A DNA stretch of 46,061 nt from an uncultured Dialister sp. (GCA_900314595.1 OMVW01000010.1:1-46061); one strand, 5' to 3'; shown: positions 1 through 8,554, numbered from the stretch's first letter. Numbers and translations: made by a program. Notes: a model not told the origin generated them from the sequence alone.

Positions 1-645
1 TCCCGTCTCCCGGACAACGTACAGCCATCTCGGACAACTGCTATTTCAAAGTTGTTTCAAATGCAGTTCAAGCCCGCAGGGCTGATGGAAATATATACTT
101 CGTGCCGCTTCATGAATTGTGCGGCACACCTTCCCGATTCCCGTTTCCCGTCTCCCGGACAACGTACAGCCATCTCGGACAACTGTTATTTCAAAGTTGT
201 TTCAAATGCAGTTCAAGCCCGCAGGGCCAATGCAGGGTGGGTGGGCGGGAATAAAAAATCGTGCCGCTCTACGAATTGTGCGGCACACCTACCCGACTCC
301 CGTTTCCCGTCTCCCGGACAACGTACAGCCATCTCGGACAACTGCTATTTCAAAGTTGTTTCACCTTCAGTTCAAGCCCGCAGGGCCAATGCAGGGTGGG
401 TGGGCGGGAATAAAAAAATCGTGCCGCTTCATGAATTGTGCGGCACACCTCCTCGACTCCCGTTTCCCGTCTCCCGGACAACGTACAGCCATCTCGGACA
501 ACTGCTATTTCAAAGTTGTTTCAAATGCAGTTCAAGCCCGCAGGGCTGATGGAAATGGCACACCTACCCGATTCCCGTTTCCCGTCTCCCGGACAACGTA
601 CAGTCATCTCGGACAACTGCTATTTCAAAGTTGTTTCAAATGCAG
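1..645. repeat. Tandem array of 115-160 bp units, truncated by the window edge
   Basis: A unit beginning with tcccgtctcccggacaacgt starts at positions 1, 146, 305, 465 and 580, giving spacings of 145, 159, 160 and 115 bp. Each full unit contains a GC-rich hairpin (gtgccgc ... gcggcac) and a segment ending in cagttcaagcccgcagg. Two units also carry a G-rich stretch (235-249 and 394-408). Units differ by small substitutions and by deletion of the hairpin in the last unit. All reading frames stay open because the unit lacks stops, but nothing protein-like is seen, so the long frames here are treated as non-coding. The array continues off the left edge. Confidence 0.9.
235..249 (+). other. G-quadruplex motif with one-base loops
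   Basis: Four GGG runs (235-237, 239-241, 243-245, 247-249) separated by t, t and c. The same 15-base motif recurs at 394-408 in the next repeat unit. Confidence 0.6.
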
Positions 646-743
646 TTTATATACCATTACAGCTTGTTTACTGAAAATTTTCTCCTCGTATGTTATGATA
701 ATAAAAATAACAACAAAATAAATTTTAACTTTCAGGGGGAATT

Positions 744-1622
744 ATGCAGAAAATCAGAAAAGCGGTCATTCCGGCTGCCGGATTCGGCACCCGTTTCCTG
801 CCGGCTACGAAGGCTATGCCGAAGGAAATGCTGCCCATTGTGGACAAACCCACCATTCAGTACATTGTAGAAGAAATCCTGGCCAGCGGAATCGATGAAA
901 TCATTATCGTCAGCGGTCATGCAAAGAGAGCCATCGAGGATCATTTCGATTCCTCTCCGGAGCTGGAACAGCACCTCTATGAAGGCGGAAAAATGGACAT
1001 GCTCCGGGAAATCAGGAAAATTGCAGACATCAAAGTATTCTACGTCCGTCAGAAACATATGAACGGACTGGGAGATGCCATCAACTGCGTACGGGACTTC
1101 ATCGATGGAGAACCCTTCGGAGTCATTCTTGGCGATGATATTGTTTACACAGGAAACGGAGAACCGGCCCTCCGGCAGCTCATGGACCAGTACGAAAAGA
1201 CAGGAGGCACCGTCATCGGCTGCCAGACCGTCCGTCCCGAACAGGTTTCCTCCTATGGAATTATCGACGGAATCAAAACAGACGATCCGAACCTTCTCCG
1301 CGTGGCAGATATGATTGAAAAACCATCCATCGAAGAAGCGCCCAGCAACTTTGCAGCCCTGGGACGCTACGTCATCACCCCGGACGTCTTCGATATCCTG
1401 GACCAGACCAAACCGGGCAAAGGCGGAGAAATCCAGCTGACCGACGCCCTGAGAGTCATGGCCAAAAACGAAGCCGTTTACGCCTATAACTTCAAAGGCA
1501 AAAGGTACGACACAGGAAATAAACTGGGCTTCCTCAAAGCCACCGTCGAATTCGCACTCAGAAGAGAAGACCTGGGCGCCGATTTCAAAGCCTACCTCAA
1601 AGAAGTAGTCAGCAAATTCTGA
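744..1622 (+). CDS. galU: UTP--glucose-1-phosphate uridylyltransferase (copy 1)
   Basis: The product makes UDP-glucose from UTP and glucose-1-phosphate in the cytoplasm, feeding GalE and Ugd. The 292-residue length is normal for bacterial GalU. The nucleotide-binding signature AGFGTRFLPATKAMPKEML lies at residues 12-30, LGDDI at 129-133, IEKP at 191-194 and RYDTG at 254-258. The ATG follows a gggg ribosome binding site four bases away. The gene stands alone on the plus strand between the tandem array and a terminator at 1636-1670, so it is probably monocistronic. A diverged second copy lies at 21404-22279. Codon use here is GC-richer than in copy 2, suggesting this is the resident housekeeping gene (inference). 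Confidence 0.96.
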   Translation: MQKIRKAVIPAAGFGTRFLPATKAMPKEMLPIVDKPTIQYIVEEILASGIDEIIIVSGHAKRAIEDHFDSSPELEQHLYEGGKMDMLREIRKIADIKVFYVRQKHMNGLGDAINCVRDFIDGEPFGVILGDDIVYTGNGEPALRQLMDQYEKTGGTVIGCQTVRPEQVSSYGIIDGIKTDDPNLLRVADMIEKPSIEEAPSNFAALGRYVITPDVFDILDQTKPGKGGEIQLTDALRVMAKNEAVYAYNFKGKRYDTGNKLGFLKATVEFALRREDLGADFKAYLKEVVSKF

Positions 1623-1635
1623 TTGGAAATAAAAA

Positions 1636-1670
1636 CACCCTGATGCATAGCATCGGGGTGCTTTTTATTT
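1636..1670 (+). terminator. Rho-independent terminator of galU copy 1
   Basis: An 11-bp stem (caccctgatgc / gcatcggggtg, one G-T pair) with a three-base loop is followed by cttttta and more T residues, 13 bases after the galU stop codon. Confidence 0.9.
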
Positions 1671-1707
1671 TTTACATATAAGTTCCCAGTTCCGAGTTTT
1701 ACATCAA

Positions 1708-1723
1708 CCCACCCGCCCACCCC
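1708..1723 (-). other. G-quadruplex motif on the minus strand
   Basis: CCC runs at 1708-1710, 1712-1714, 1716-1718 and 1720-1723 with one-base spacers, just past the galU terminator. Confidence 0.55.
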
Positions 1724-2234
1724 TCATCAGGCCCTTTGGGCCGGGATTCATCTATCTCACCTGGCACACATGAGGCCGACTGCCCAAACTTACAAGTGAC
1801 AATTGGCTCTATCGGAAAGCGAGTGGCGGTGGGAGGACGAACACGTCGTAACGCCAGCCATCTCTGTCAACAAAAATCACAAGCAGATAAAACCTTTCGC
1901 GATTGGCTCAATCGCAAGCCATGCCCTGCGGCAGGCTCTCCCTGGGGAACACCGCGAAGCGGTGAGAGGGGAGCGACGGGAATTTGCCGAAGGCCAATGC
2001 TTCACTCGGATCTCGGAACTTCTATGCAAGCCATTTCGCACCCCTCCCCCTCAGCCTGCTTCGCAGCCAGCTCCTCCAAGGGGGAGCCTTTTCGCTATTG
2101 ACTAAAAAGTCAGCCTTGCCCGGCGTCCAGCCCTCCTCGAAAGGAGGGCTCCGAGATAGCGGTGGGAGGACGAACAAGTCGAAACGATGGAGCGCAGGAG
2201 CGACAAAAATCAAAAGCGGGCGAAAATCCCATCA

Positions 2235-2363
2235 ATACTCGCGGCGCTTTATCATTTTTATGCGCCGCACCTTCCCGATAACCACGATTCACGTCAATCA
2301 CGATGCGATCATTTGACAATAAGCTGCATCGATATCATTTTAAATTCAGTCAGGCTTCAGATG
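2235..2363 (-). repeat. Interspersed hairpin element, inverted copy
   Basis: Read on the minus strand, this matches the two elements at 39312 and 39526. The shared parts are a start of catc-gaagcctgac, a middle with gcatcgtgatt, and a gcggcgc / gcgccgc stem (2241-2247 and 2262-2268 here) followed by gagtatt. Its orientation is opposite to the copies at 39.3-39.7 kb, so the element brackets the polysaccharide locus as inverted repeats. Confidence 0.75.
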
Positions 2364-2617
2364 CTCCCCAGGGGGAGCCAAAGCATCAGGCGGCCGAAGG
2401 CTGCCCAAAGGGTCAATCCACCCTGGATAGGGGGGATGCCAAAGGCAGGGGGGATGATTTATGCTTCCAACGCAGTAAGAACTTTTCAGCCACAATTGCA
2501 GGGAACCCTTAATCATCCTATCCGTCAGCTGCGCTGACACCTTTCCTATCCAGGGAAGGTTGACCGATTTGCCGCCTTCGGCGGCTTAACCATCCGGCGG
2601 CCAAAGGCCGCCTATTC

Positions 2618-2636
2618 GGGGGGGTGGGCGGGTGGG
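2618..2636 (+). other. G-quadruplex motif with one-base loops
   Basis: G-runs at 2618-2624, 2626-2628, 2630-2632 and 2634-2636 are separated by single bases, the most stable class of intramolecular G-quadruplex. The motif sits in repeat DNA just upstream of the rfbC terminator region. Confidence 0.6.
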
Positions 2637-2864
2637 CTAGTGCAGCCTGCCGAAGGCTAATGTTTGACTGGGAACTGGGAACTTCTATGCGAGCAACTGT
2701 GGGCGGGCGGGCTGACAGGACCTGCCGGAGGCTGATGGAAAAATTCGGAACTCGAAACTTATATGTGAGCCAATTTGGGTGGGGGGGCTGATGAGAAACT
2801 CGCAACCGGCAGCTTCCATGTGAGCCATTTCGCATCTTCCCTCCTCAGCCTGCACATAAGAAAA

Positions 2865-2896
2865 AGCACTGACTCAAAAAGCCAGTGCTCTTTTTT
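2865..2896 (-). terminator. Rho-independent terminator of rfbDC
   Basis: The stem agcactg (2865-2871) / cagtgct (2883-2889) ends, on the minus strand, in a T-run (complement of 2860-2864). It lies immediately beyond the rfbC stop codon at 2895. T residues also follow on the plus strand, so the hairpin could work in both directions. Confidence 0.8.
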
Positions 2897-3506
2897 ATTC
2901 GAAATGGAATGTCTCTTTTATCCCCAGCCATTTCGTATCTTTATCCGAAAGGTTAATGGGTGTTCCATCTTCCAGTACGTATCCTTCTCCGGAAGCGTTT
3001 CCTTTATATTCTCCCGTCAGTTCCGGCCAGACGATCCCGATTTCCGGATCGTTCCATGCCATTCCCCCTTCGTCATTCGGATGCCAGAAGTCATTGACTT
3101 TATAGCAGAATTCTGCCACATCGGAGAGGACAAGGAATCCATGGGCAAATCCCTCAGGAATGAGAAACTGCTTTTTATTTTCTTCGGTCAGTTCCACTCC
3201 GTACCATTTCCCATAGGTGGCGGAATGTTCACGCAGATCCACTGCCACATCGAAGACTCTGCCTTTCACCGCACGGACCAGTTTACACTGGGGATAATAC
3301 TTTTGGAAATGAAGTCCGCGAAGCACGCCTTTCGTAGACATGCTCTGGTTATCCTGTACGAAATTGATATGGAAACCGGCTTCCTCCATATCCTTCTGAT
3401 TGTAAGTTTCCATGAAATATCCGCGGGCGTCTCCGTGGACAGCCGGTTCGATAATGCAGAGACCTTCAATGCCTCCCACGTTTTTTGTTACTTTAATCTG
3501 TCCCAT
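2895..3506 (-). CDS. rfbC: dTDP-4-dehydrorhamnose 3,5-epimerase
   Basis: This is the third step of dTDP-L-rhamnose synthesis: double epimerisation of dTDP-4-keto-6-deoxyglucose. The 203-residue cupin-fold protein has the family signature VLRGLHFQ at residues 61-68, with the catalytic base His66. It also has PEGFAHGFLVL at about 117-127 and AWNDPEIGIVWP at about 157-168. It lies 90 bp downstream of rfbD on the same strand, and the two are probably co-transcribed. A terminator follows at once. The partner genes rfbA and rfbB are not adjacent but about 24 kb away at 27830-29757, so the rml set is split. The family is often called RmlC. Confidence 0.95.
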   Translation of the reverse strand: MGQIKVTKNVGGIEGLCIIEPAVHGDARGYFMETYNQKDMEEAGFHINFVQDNQSMSTKGVLRGLHFQKYYPQCKLVRAVKGRVFDVAVDLREHSATYGKWYGVELTEENKKQFLIPEGFAHGFLVLSDVAEFCYKVNDFWHPNDEGGMAWNDPEIGIVWPELTGEYKGNASGEGYVLEDGTPINLSDKDTKWLGIKETFHFE

Positions 3507-3596
3507 GATTTGTCACATATCCTTTCTGAAGTTTTTATTTTTAGGTTTTAGTTTGTAGTATTCCCATCACTAATGGAACCCACTAAGCACTATAAA

Positions 3597-4514
3597 CTAT
3601 AAATTATTCAATTCTGATAAATAACGTGCAAGTGCATCCTTCCAGTCCGGCAGCGGAGTAAATCCCATTTTTACCAATTTACTTTTATCGAGTCGGGAAT
3701 TGAAAGGCCTCTTAGCTTTCGATAAACCATACTCTTCCGTCGTCACAGGAATGACCCTGGTCGAGTATCCCGCCTGGCGATAAATTTCCTTTGTAAAGTC
3801 ATACCAGGAAATATATCCGCCTTCATTGGTTGCATGGTAATAGCCATACTTATCGGAGAGAATCATATCCACCAGGAGTCTTGCCAGATCATAAGTATAA
3901 GTCGGTGTACCAATTTGATCGTTCACAACTCTGACTTCGTCGTGCGTCTTCCCCACGTTCAGCATGGTCTTAATGAAATTTTTCCCATTAATGCCGAAGA
4001 CCCAGGCGATGCGGACGATGAAATATTTCGTCAGGATGGAAGAAACTGCCTTTTCCCCGTCCAGCTTAGTCTGGCCGTACACATTGAGAGGTGCATAGTC
4101 TTTTTCATCCGGATCCCAGGGCTTTGTTCCCTGTCCGTTGAAAACATAGTCGGTAGAAAGATAGAGCATCTTTGCATCCACTGCTTTCGCTGCTTCTGCC
4201 AGGTACCGGGTCCCGTCCACATTGACTGCTTTTACCTTTTCCCTCTTATCCTCATCTTCCGCCGCATCCACCGCCGTCCAGGCTGCACAGTGAATGATCG
4301 CATCTGGCCGGATAGATTCCACTACTTGTTTTACTGCTTCAAAATCGGTAATATCCAGCTGCACATACTCCATGGAAACCACAGGAGACCCATCCTGCGC
4401 ACCTCCATAAGAAGCTTCCATCCCGCTTCCTATCCCTTCAATACCTCTTTTATATAACTCATTCATCACATCATGGCCCAGCTGGCCGCTTACTCCCGTA
4501 ACTAGTACTTTCAT
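3597..4514 (-). CDS. rfbD: dTDP-4-dehydrorhamnose reductase
   Basis: The product performs the last step of dTDP-L-rhamnose synthesis, NAD(P)H reduction of dTDP-6-deoxy-L-lyxo-4-hexulose. It is a 305-residue extended short-chain dehydrogenase. The Rossmann motif GVSGQLG is at residues 7-13, LSTDYVFNG follows mid-protein, and the catalytic Tyr/Lys pair lies in VYGQTKLDGE. A glycine-rich insertion (around SYGGAQDGSP) sits after the first helix; its role is unknown. The ATG has a clear aaaggag site. Upstream is an extended -10 promoter, and beyond that the rloAB terminator, so rfbDC is its own transcription unit. Confidence 0.95.
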   Translation of the reverse strand: MKVLVTGVSGQLGHDVMNELYKRGIEGIGSGMEASYGGAQDGSPVVSMEYVQLDITDFEAVKQVVESIRPDAIIHCAAWTAVDAAEDEDKREKVKAVNVDGTRYLAEAAKAVDAKMLYLSTDYVFNGQGTKPWDPDEKDYAPLNVYGQTKLDGEKAVSSILTKYFIVRIAWVFGINGKNFIKTMLNVGKTHDEVRVVNDQIGTPTYTYDLARLLVDMILSDKYGYYHATNEGGYISWYDFTKEIYRQAGYSTRVIPVTTEEYGLSKAKRPFNSRLDKSKLVKMGFTPLPDWKDALARYLSELNNL

Positions 4515-4544
4515 GGTATTCGCTCCTTTTTCAATACTACGTCT

Positions 4545-4553
4545 AGTATATCA
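4545..4553 (-). promoter_or_regulatory. Putative extended -10 promoter of rfbDC
   Basis: On the minus strand TGATATACT gives a TGn-extended -10 box about 30 bases upstream of the rfbD ATG. The -35 region is weak (CAACTT at 17-bp spacing), which is tolerable for extended -10 promoters. Prediction by eye. Confidence 0.4.
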
Positions 4554-4616
4554 TATTGCTCCCATTGAAGTTGCCAGATTAACCCATTAAAAAACCCAGT
4601 TTCTCAAAATTGCCAT

Positions 4617-4653
4617 GCAAAAAGCCGCCCGTGACTCGCGAGCGACTTTTTGC
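4617..4653 (-). terminator. Hairpin terminator of rloAB
   Basis: gcaaaaagccgc (4617-4628) pairs with gcgactttttgc (4642-4653) with one mismatch. On the minus strand the stem ends in a T-run. It lies about 80 bp beyond the RloB stop codon and separates rloAB from rfbDC. A hairpin with a near-identical arm recurs at 9506-9535. Confidence 0.7.
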
Positions 4654-4735
4654 GTTAACCCGGAAAAGGTCAGAAAGTTCCAGATACACTCTCCTGACAT
4701 CTCTTAAGACTTTTTTATCTTTCTTTTATGAGAAA

Positions 4736-5392
4736 TCATTTTTCAGTGCCTGCACCCTGATATGAATTAGGCCTCTTATACAACCAGTCTGTAAAAATCT
4801 TATACACATCCGTGCTGGGACCAAAAGCCACTGTATGTGGACAAGCACCTTTACTTTTACAGTAATTCTCTAACCTTTGTGCATGATCAATGGCTATTGA
4901 TTCCTTTCCCTTCAGCTGATCATAAACAGTACCGTCTGATTTCTTATACCCTGGGATATATGTATCCAGACAATGCAACACATCCCTGTTACTCATATAT
5001 AAACGCGTACTATAGGTAAAATGACAGATATACCATATTTCAAAGCAGGGATTAGAAACAATCAGACGCAAATTATCTTTGTTTAGAATAGCGTCCGCCG
5101 TTTTCAACTGCTCATTTTTACGCTCATCGAAATCGGTATCCACCAGGCAGACTGCCAAATCTTCTTCGCCAAGTTCATATTCTTCGTAAACTTCTTTCAG
5201 ATGTTTGGCCATCGTTGGCGGATCCGTTTCTGTTCCCGGTACCGTCCAGACCAAAGTATCCTTATTCTGAAAATGATGAAAATAAAGGGTTTCTGTCTTA
5301 TTATTACCTTCTGCACATAAAAGAAGAACCCTATTGGTCTTCCGTTTATTAGTGTTTCTTGCCTTCTTCTGATACCCTTTTATTCTTACCAT
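4736..5392 (-). CDS. RloB-like protein (AbiLii family)
   Basis: This 218-residue protein has the hallmarks of the RloB family (Pfam RloB): a basic N terminus, then CAEGNNKTETLYFHHF near residues 27-42, an acidic VDTDFDER motif mid-protein and SNPCFEIWYICHF around 110-122. RloA/RloB pairs were first noted in Campylobacter restriction loci, and the same pair is the lactococcal abortive-infection system AbiL. The biochemical activity is not settled. Its ATG overlaps the end of the upstream ATPase gene (ATGGTAA), so the two are translationally coupled and almost certainly work together. An anti-phage role is inference from family context. Confidence 0.8.
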   Translation of the reverse strand: MVRIKGYQKKARNTNKRKTNRVLLLCAEGNNKTETLYFHHFQNKDTLVWTVPGTETDPPTMAKHLKEVYEEYELGEEDLAVCLVDTDFDERKNEQLKTADAILNKDNLRLIVSNPCFEIWYICHFTYSTRLYMSNRDVLHCLDTYIPGYKKSDGTVYDQLKGKESIAIDHAQRLENYCKSKGACPHTVAFGPSTDVYKIFTDWLYKRPNSYQGAGTEK

Positions 5393-6675
5393 AAAAGCTC
5401 ACCATCCCCAATATCCGGAATAGCACCGTAACGTCCCAAAAGGTAAGCTTTTCTCAGATCTTCCTGTCCCCTGTCCGGGAATTCATCCAGAGAATACAAC
5501 TCTGACTCACCGGTATTCTTGTCTTTCTCAACGAAATAAATCTGATCCCTCCTCATGATTTTGGTAGAAAGCAATTCCGACGTATGAGTAGAAATAATGA
5601 GTTGCGAGTGACCTTTATTTATATCGGGGTTATGAAACAACCCAACCAGGAAAAGCACAAGCATTGGATGAAGGCTCGTATCAAATTCGTCAATACATAA
5701 TATATGGCCACTATTAAAAGCAGCTCTCAATAAAGGGCTTAGACCTAACAGACCCAATGTTCCTTTCGACTCTAAATCTCTGTCCAAAGCATAAGTAGTA
5801 TTCTCACCACTCTTACGTATCCGATGATTCATCGTGACGGTCCAGGATTGTAACTTATCACCAATCAATGGAGATAAAACAGGAGAAATAGGAGCAGGAA
5901 TATGCTGTATGATTTCCTCCTTCCTTATTTCTTTGGAATGGAAATCATAATCATCAATATTTATATCTGCTTCATGCAAAAGTTGGCAAACGAATTTTTT
6001 TAATTCATGTTTTTCATCCTGTTCATCTTTAGCAAATAATGGTCCGGCCTGCGTCAGAAGTTGTTCATAATTACTAGTATAAGTATCTATTTGGTTAAAC
6101 CATGAAAAAGGAATAGCCGTTTCTTCGCAGTTCCAAGCAGTAGCCGTCGCAAGGAAAAGTTTATTTTGTGTATTCCGCTTGATTACCTCTGTCAGTTCCT
6201 TTCTTAAAGAACGGTGTATATAGTAATCATTTTCTTCGCCAGTCCGCAGTCCCCTTTCAAAAAGAGTTGTCGGACGAGATGACAGGTACTTATACAGATA
6301 CTCCGTGTATACTCTTTCTTTAGTTGCAGAGAAGCCATAAACATACTTCACGTGGTGAATTGTAAAGACAAACTCAAATGAAGACGGCTGGGACCTGCTT
6401 TCCTCATCAAACAGAAAAGGAATAATCCCATTAATTGGCTGACCCTGTTGCATAACATTGGAATTTCTCACCATCAGAATTGCTGCAGTTAAAGCAAAAA
6501 AAATATTACTTTTTCCTGCCGCATTGGCACCAAAAATCACAGCTGTCGGAAGGATCCGGCTACCCTTATCCTCAATCAAATTATCACTATGAGCTGTATC
6601 ATTAGAAGCTTCCAAAGACAAGACAGCACGTTTCTTATAAGATCTGAAATTTTCCACGCTGAATTGTAATAACAC
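5386..6675 (-). CDS. RloA-like AAA family ATPase (AbiLi family)
   Basis: This is an ABC/SMC-type ATPase of the AAA15/AAA21 class, the partner of RloB. Start choice: GTG at 6675 has an agaggtg ribosome binding site six bases upstream, whereas the alternative GTG at 6705 has none; this gives 429 residues. It begins LLQFSVENFRSYK, typical of the class. Walker A GANAAGKS is at residues 49-56, LESKGT (signature-like) at about 301-306, Walker B ILCIDEFD at 325-332 and the switch STHTSELLS at about 362-370. The Asp after the Walker B Glu, and SLHP, follow the family pattern. The gene is complete, with no sign of decay, between rfbDC and a decayed wzx. Confidence 0.85.
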   Translation of the reverse strand: MLLQFSVENFRSYKKRAVLSLEASNDTAHSDNLIEDKGSRILPTAVIFGANAAGKSNIFFALTAAILMVRNSNVMQQGQPINGIIPFLFDEESRSQPSSFEFVFTIHHVKYVYGFSATKERVYTEYLYKYLSSRPTTLFERGLRTGEENDYYIHRSLRKELTEVIKRNTQNKLFLATATAWNCEETAIPFSWFNQIDTYTSNYEQLLTQAGPLFAKDEQDEKHELKKFVCQLLHEADINIDDYDFHSKEIRKEEIIQHIPAPISPVLSPLIGDKLQSWTVTMNHRIRKSGENTTYALDRDLESKGTLGLLGLSPLLRAAFNSGHILCIDEFDTSLHPMLVLFLVGLFHNPDINKGHSQLIISTHTSELLSTKIMRRDQIYFVEKDKNTGESELYSLDEFPDRGQEDLRKAYLLGRYGAIPDIGDGELLW

Positions 6676-6865
6676 AAAAATCACCTCTGATCCTGAGGAT
6701 TTCACATGAACTTACAAAATTCCATTTAGATTATATCATCCCCCACCACCGTTGAAAAGTCAGAGCCGGCCAGACTTCTGCCCTTACCTGAAAGCAAGAT
6801 GGAGTATCATTTAAATTTTATAAAAGCCCCAAAGCAGCTCACACCCGAGCCATCTTTTGAGACTT

Positions 6866-7742
6866 TTAAAATATCTTCCTCTTTTTAAGTATCCCCCACA
6901 TAATTGCTGTAATCGTTGTTTCCGTAATCATGAGAGACACAGCCGCTCCTTCGGCTCCCCAAAGTTTTATTAGAGGAATGATGATGATCAGATTCAGCAC
7001 CGCTGCCAGGAAGAGGACTCCGCTGTATTCTTTTTCCATATTAAGGGGCAGCATGGTTTCATAGCCCAGGACGTTGCTCATGGCCACCACCAGTGGGACG
7101 AAGGCCATGATCTGAAGGAGGCGGATGGAAGGGATGTACCTTTCCCCGAAAAGCCAGGGCACGCCCCAGGGGGCGAGGAGAATCAGGAGGATTCCGCCTA
7201 TGAGGCCGCAGGCGATGTAGATGTAGTACTGCTTCTTCAGGAAAGCCAGTGCTTCCTCTTTTGACTTTTCCATCAGTCCGGAAATATAGGGATAGATGGC
7301 CAGATTGATGGCGCCCACTCCGCTCCGGATGCACAGGATCAGCTTATCCGCCCCGCTGTAATAGCCGACTATCGTATGATTTGTGAAAATCCCCAGCAGC
7401 ACGATATCCGTAGTGGTATACAGATTGACTGCCAGACTGGAAATAAAGAGTTTCCACCCGTCCCTGTACAGTTTGAAAATAGTGGAAATATCCGGTTTCC
7501 TCAGAAGGCCGGGGAAAGAGCGAAAGAGGAGACCCAGAGAAAGTACACCTGCCATAATTCCCGTGCAGGACATCAGGAACGCACAGACCACATAATCCGA
7601 AGGCTCCCGGACCAGGAGGAAAATCCCGCCAAACGTCGTAAACCGCCCCGCCAGATTAAAAATCGTAATATACCGCATCTGCTGGATGCCCTGAAAAAAC
7701 CATATGGGAAAGAAGACAGTCCCCAGCACGTCCGTATATAAA
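6866..7742 (-). pseudogene. 5'-truncated Wzx-type flippase
   Basis: The open frame encodes about 290 residues that align with residues from about 130 onward of the intact Wzx at 22331-23581 (here FFPIWFFQGIQQMRYITI, there ISPVWFFQGIQQMKYITL). The first third of the protein is missing. Coding similarity runs up to 7742, where the end of an IS remnant begins (cctgaagtccc, 7743-7753), so the gene was evidently cut by IS insertion or an IS-mediated rearrangement. The remaining part is an unbroken set of hydrophobic helices. A GTG at 7729 could start translation but has no good binding site. It is probably non-functional, with the 22-kb copy doing the flipping. Confidence 0.85.
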
Positions 7743-8040
7743 CCTGAAGTCCCATAAAATTATATCCAGGTCGGAACCTCAACTTCCATTGCATCGTAAA
7801 GTGAAGCTTGTTTCTTTGTGATCTCAGACAGATGATGAGCTCTGCCTGGCTGCTGGTAATATTCGATGATGTACAGGTCATCAAGCAGGGTCTGCATTGT
7901 GTAGGACTTGAATAGATCGTGGTCATCCATGTGCTTCTTGATGTATGACAGGTACATCAGAGCCACAAACTGGATAAACAGCTTACCTCCTATGTTTTCC
8001 CTGGAGACTGCAAGCATACCATCTGGATGTTCAGTCATTC
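7743..8040 (-). mobile_element. IS remnant, copy 1 (transposase 3' end)
   Basis: The first roughly 240 bases from cctgaagtccc (7743) are nearly identical to 15215 onward. They contain the 3' end of a transposase gene: frame 7760-8038, ending HLSEITKKQASLYDAMEVEV and two more codons before the stop. The C-terminal sequence (LFIQFVALMYLSYIKKHM) resembles IS4/IS1634-type transposases. The encoded part is under 95 residues, so the element is inactive. I find no second terminal repeat on the far side. It truncates the wzx fragment and forms the left edge of the defence module. Confidence 0.75.
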
Positions 8041-8264
8041 TTTCTGATTACCAAAAGATTTGTTAATCAGGTTCTTTTATTGAATATTTTTATAGTTTCC
8101 ATTAGTTCATTTGTTCTGTTGATTATATAATCACTCAATCTCTTGTTCAGTAATTTGTCCTGAATAGTCCTATATCAGATTATAATATGCATTAAATTTA
8201 AATAATTATAAGTAAATTCCGATAAAATCCAGTGTTCGATTTTCCAATTATTTCCCCAAGTCCC

Positions 8265-8293
8265 TTGAATTACAACAATTAATATACTAAAAT
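8265..8293 (+). promoter_or_regulatory. Sigma-70-type promoter before structured RNA
   Basis: TTGAAT (8265-8270) and TAAAAT (8288-8293) are separated by exactly 17 bp. This predicts a transcript start near 8300, just at the first hairpin (gagca / tgctc) of the structured RNA. Confidence 0.5.
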
Positions 8294-8298
8294 ATAGC

Positions 8299-8545
8299 TG
8301 AGCAGAGATGCTCCATGAAAAGCGGCATGTTAAGCTGTACTGCATCCAGGCAGGGTAATTTCTGGGACATATTGATATCCGAAAGGGTATCGCGCCCGCA
8401 CCGGGGAGATAAGGTGAGTCCACGCCGGGGACTTTAATTACCGGCGACTACTGATACCCGGAAGGGCATCGCGGCTGACAGCCAGCATAAAACCGCTTAA
8501 TTCAAACACACGCATCAGCTGTTATGCTGATGTTTTTTTTGTCAA
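8299..8545 (+). ncRNA. Structured RNA, candidate HEARO/IscB omega RNA
   Basis: Non-coding but highly structured. Seen are hairpins gagca/tgctc, ctgc/gcag and gatatcc-gaaa-gggtatc (8374-8391), cacc/ggtg around ggggagataa, and agtcc/ggact. The last has a loop cgccgg (8423-8428) that can pair with ccggcg (8441-8446), forming a pseudoknot. A second gataccc-ggaa-gggcatc hairpin follows. The two similar tetraloop stems followed by cgcg, and the pseudoknot, recall HEARO RNA, the guide-RNA scaffold of IscB nucleases, usually encoded just upstream of iscB. No iscB is present; the next gene is a PBECR4-like nuclease. From memory only, so the family call is tentative; the presence of a structured RNA is firmer. 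It could instead be a leader or an RNA antitoxin for 8555-9211. Confidence 0.55.
8512..8540 (+). terminator. Rho-independent terminator between RNA and nuclease gene
   Basis: catcagc (8513-8519) / gctgatg (8526-8532) with loop tgttat is followed by eight T residues (8533-8540). It ends the structured RNA and lies 14 bases before the next ATG, so expression of that gene may depend on read-through. Confidence 0.85.
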
Positions 8546-8554
8546 AAGGCAAGT

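Larger units (their letters stand above)
1671..2860. other. Gene-free stretch filled with interspersed repeats
   Basis: I see no credible gene in this 1.2-kb stretch. It holds reverse-oriented pieces of repeats that also occur at 39.3-43.1 kb. Examples are 1922-1975 (complement of the 'ccgcttcgcggtgttcccc' hairpin), 2040-2095 (complement of the 'gggggagctggctgcg' hairpin), 2235-2363 (hairpin element, listed separately) and 2400-2510 (also matching 39875-39990 in reverse). Fragments such as gttccgag and gggaactgggaac recur. Short frames across it have repeat-derived, low-complexity translations. Confidence 0.7.

Noticed and set aside
1..645. CRISPR array at the left edge
   Set aside because: The whole unit is repeated, not a short repeat with unique spacers.
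52..721. Three overlapping plus-strand open frames of 78-200 residues in the left array
   Set aside because: They are read out of a tandem repeat without stops, give the same peptide pieces in several frames and lack ribosome sites.
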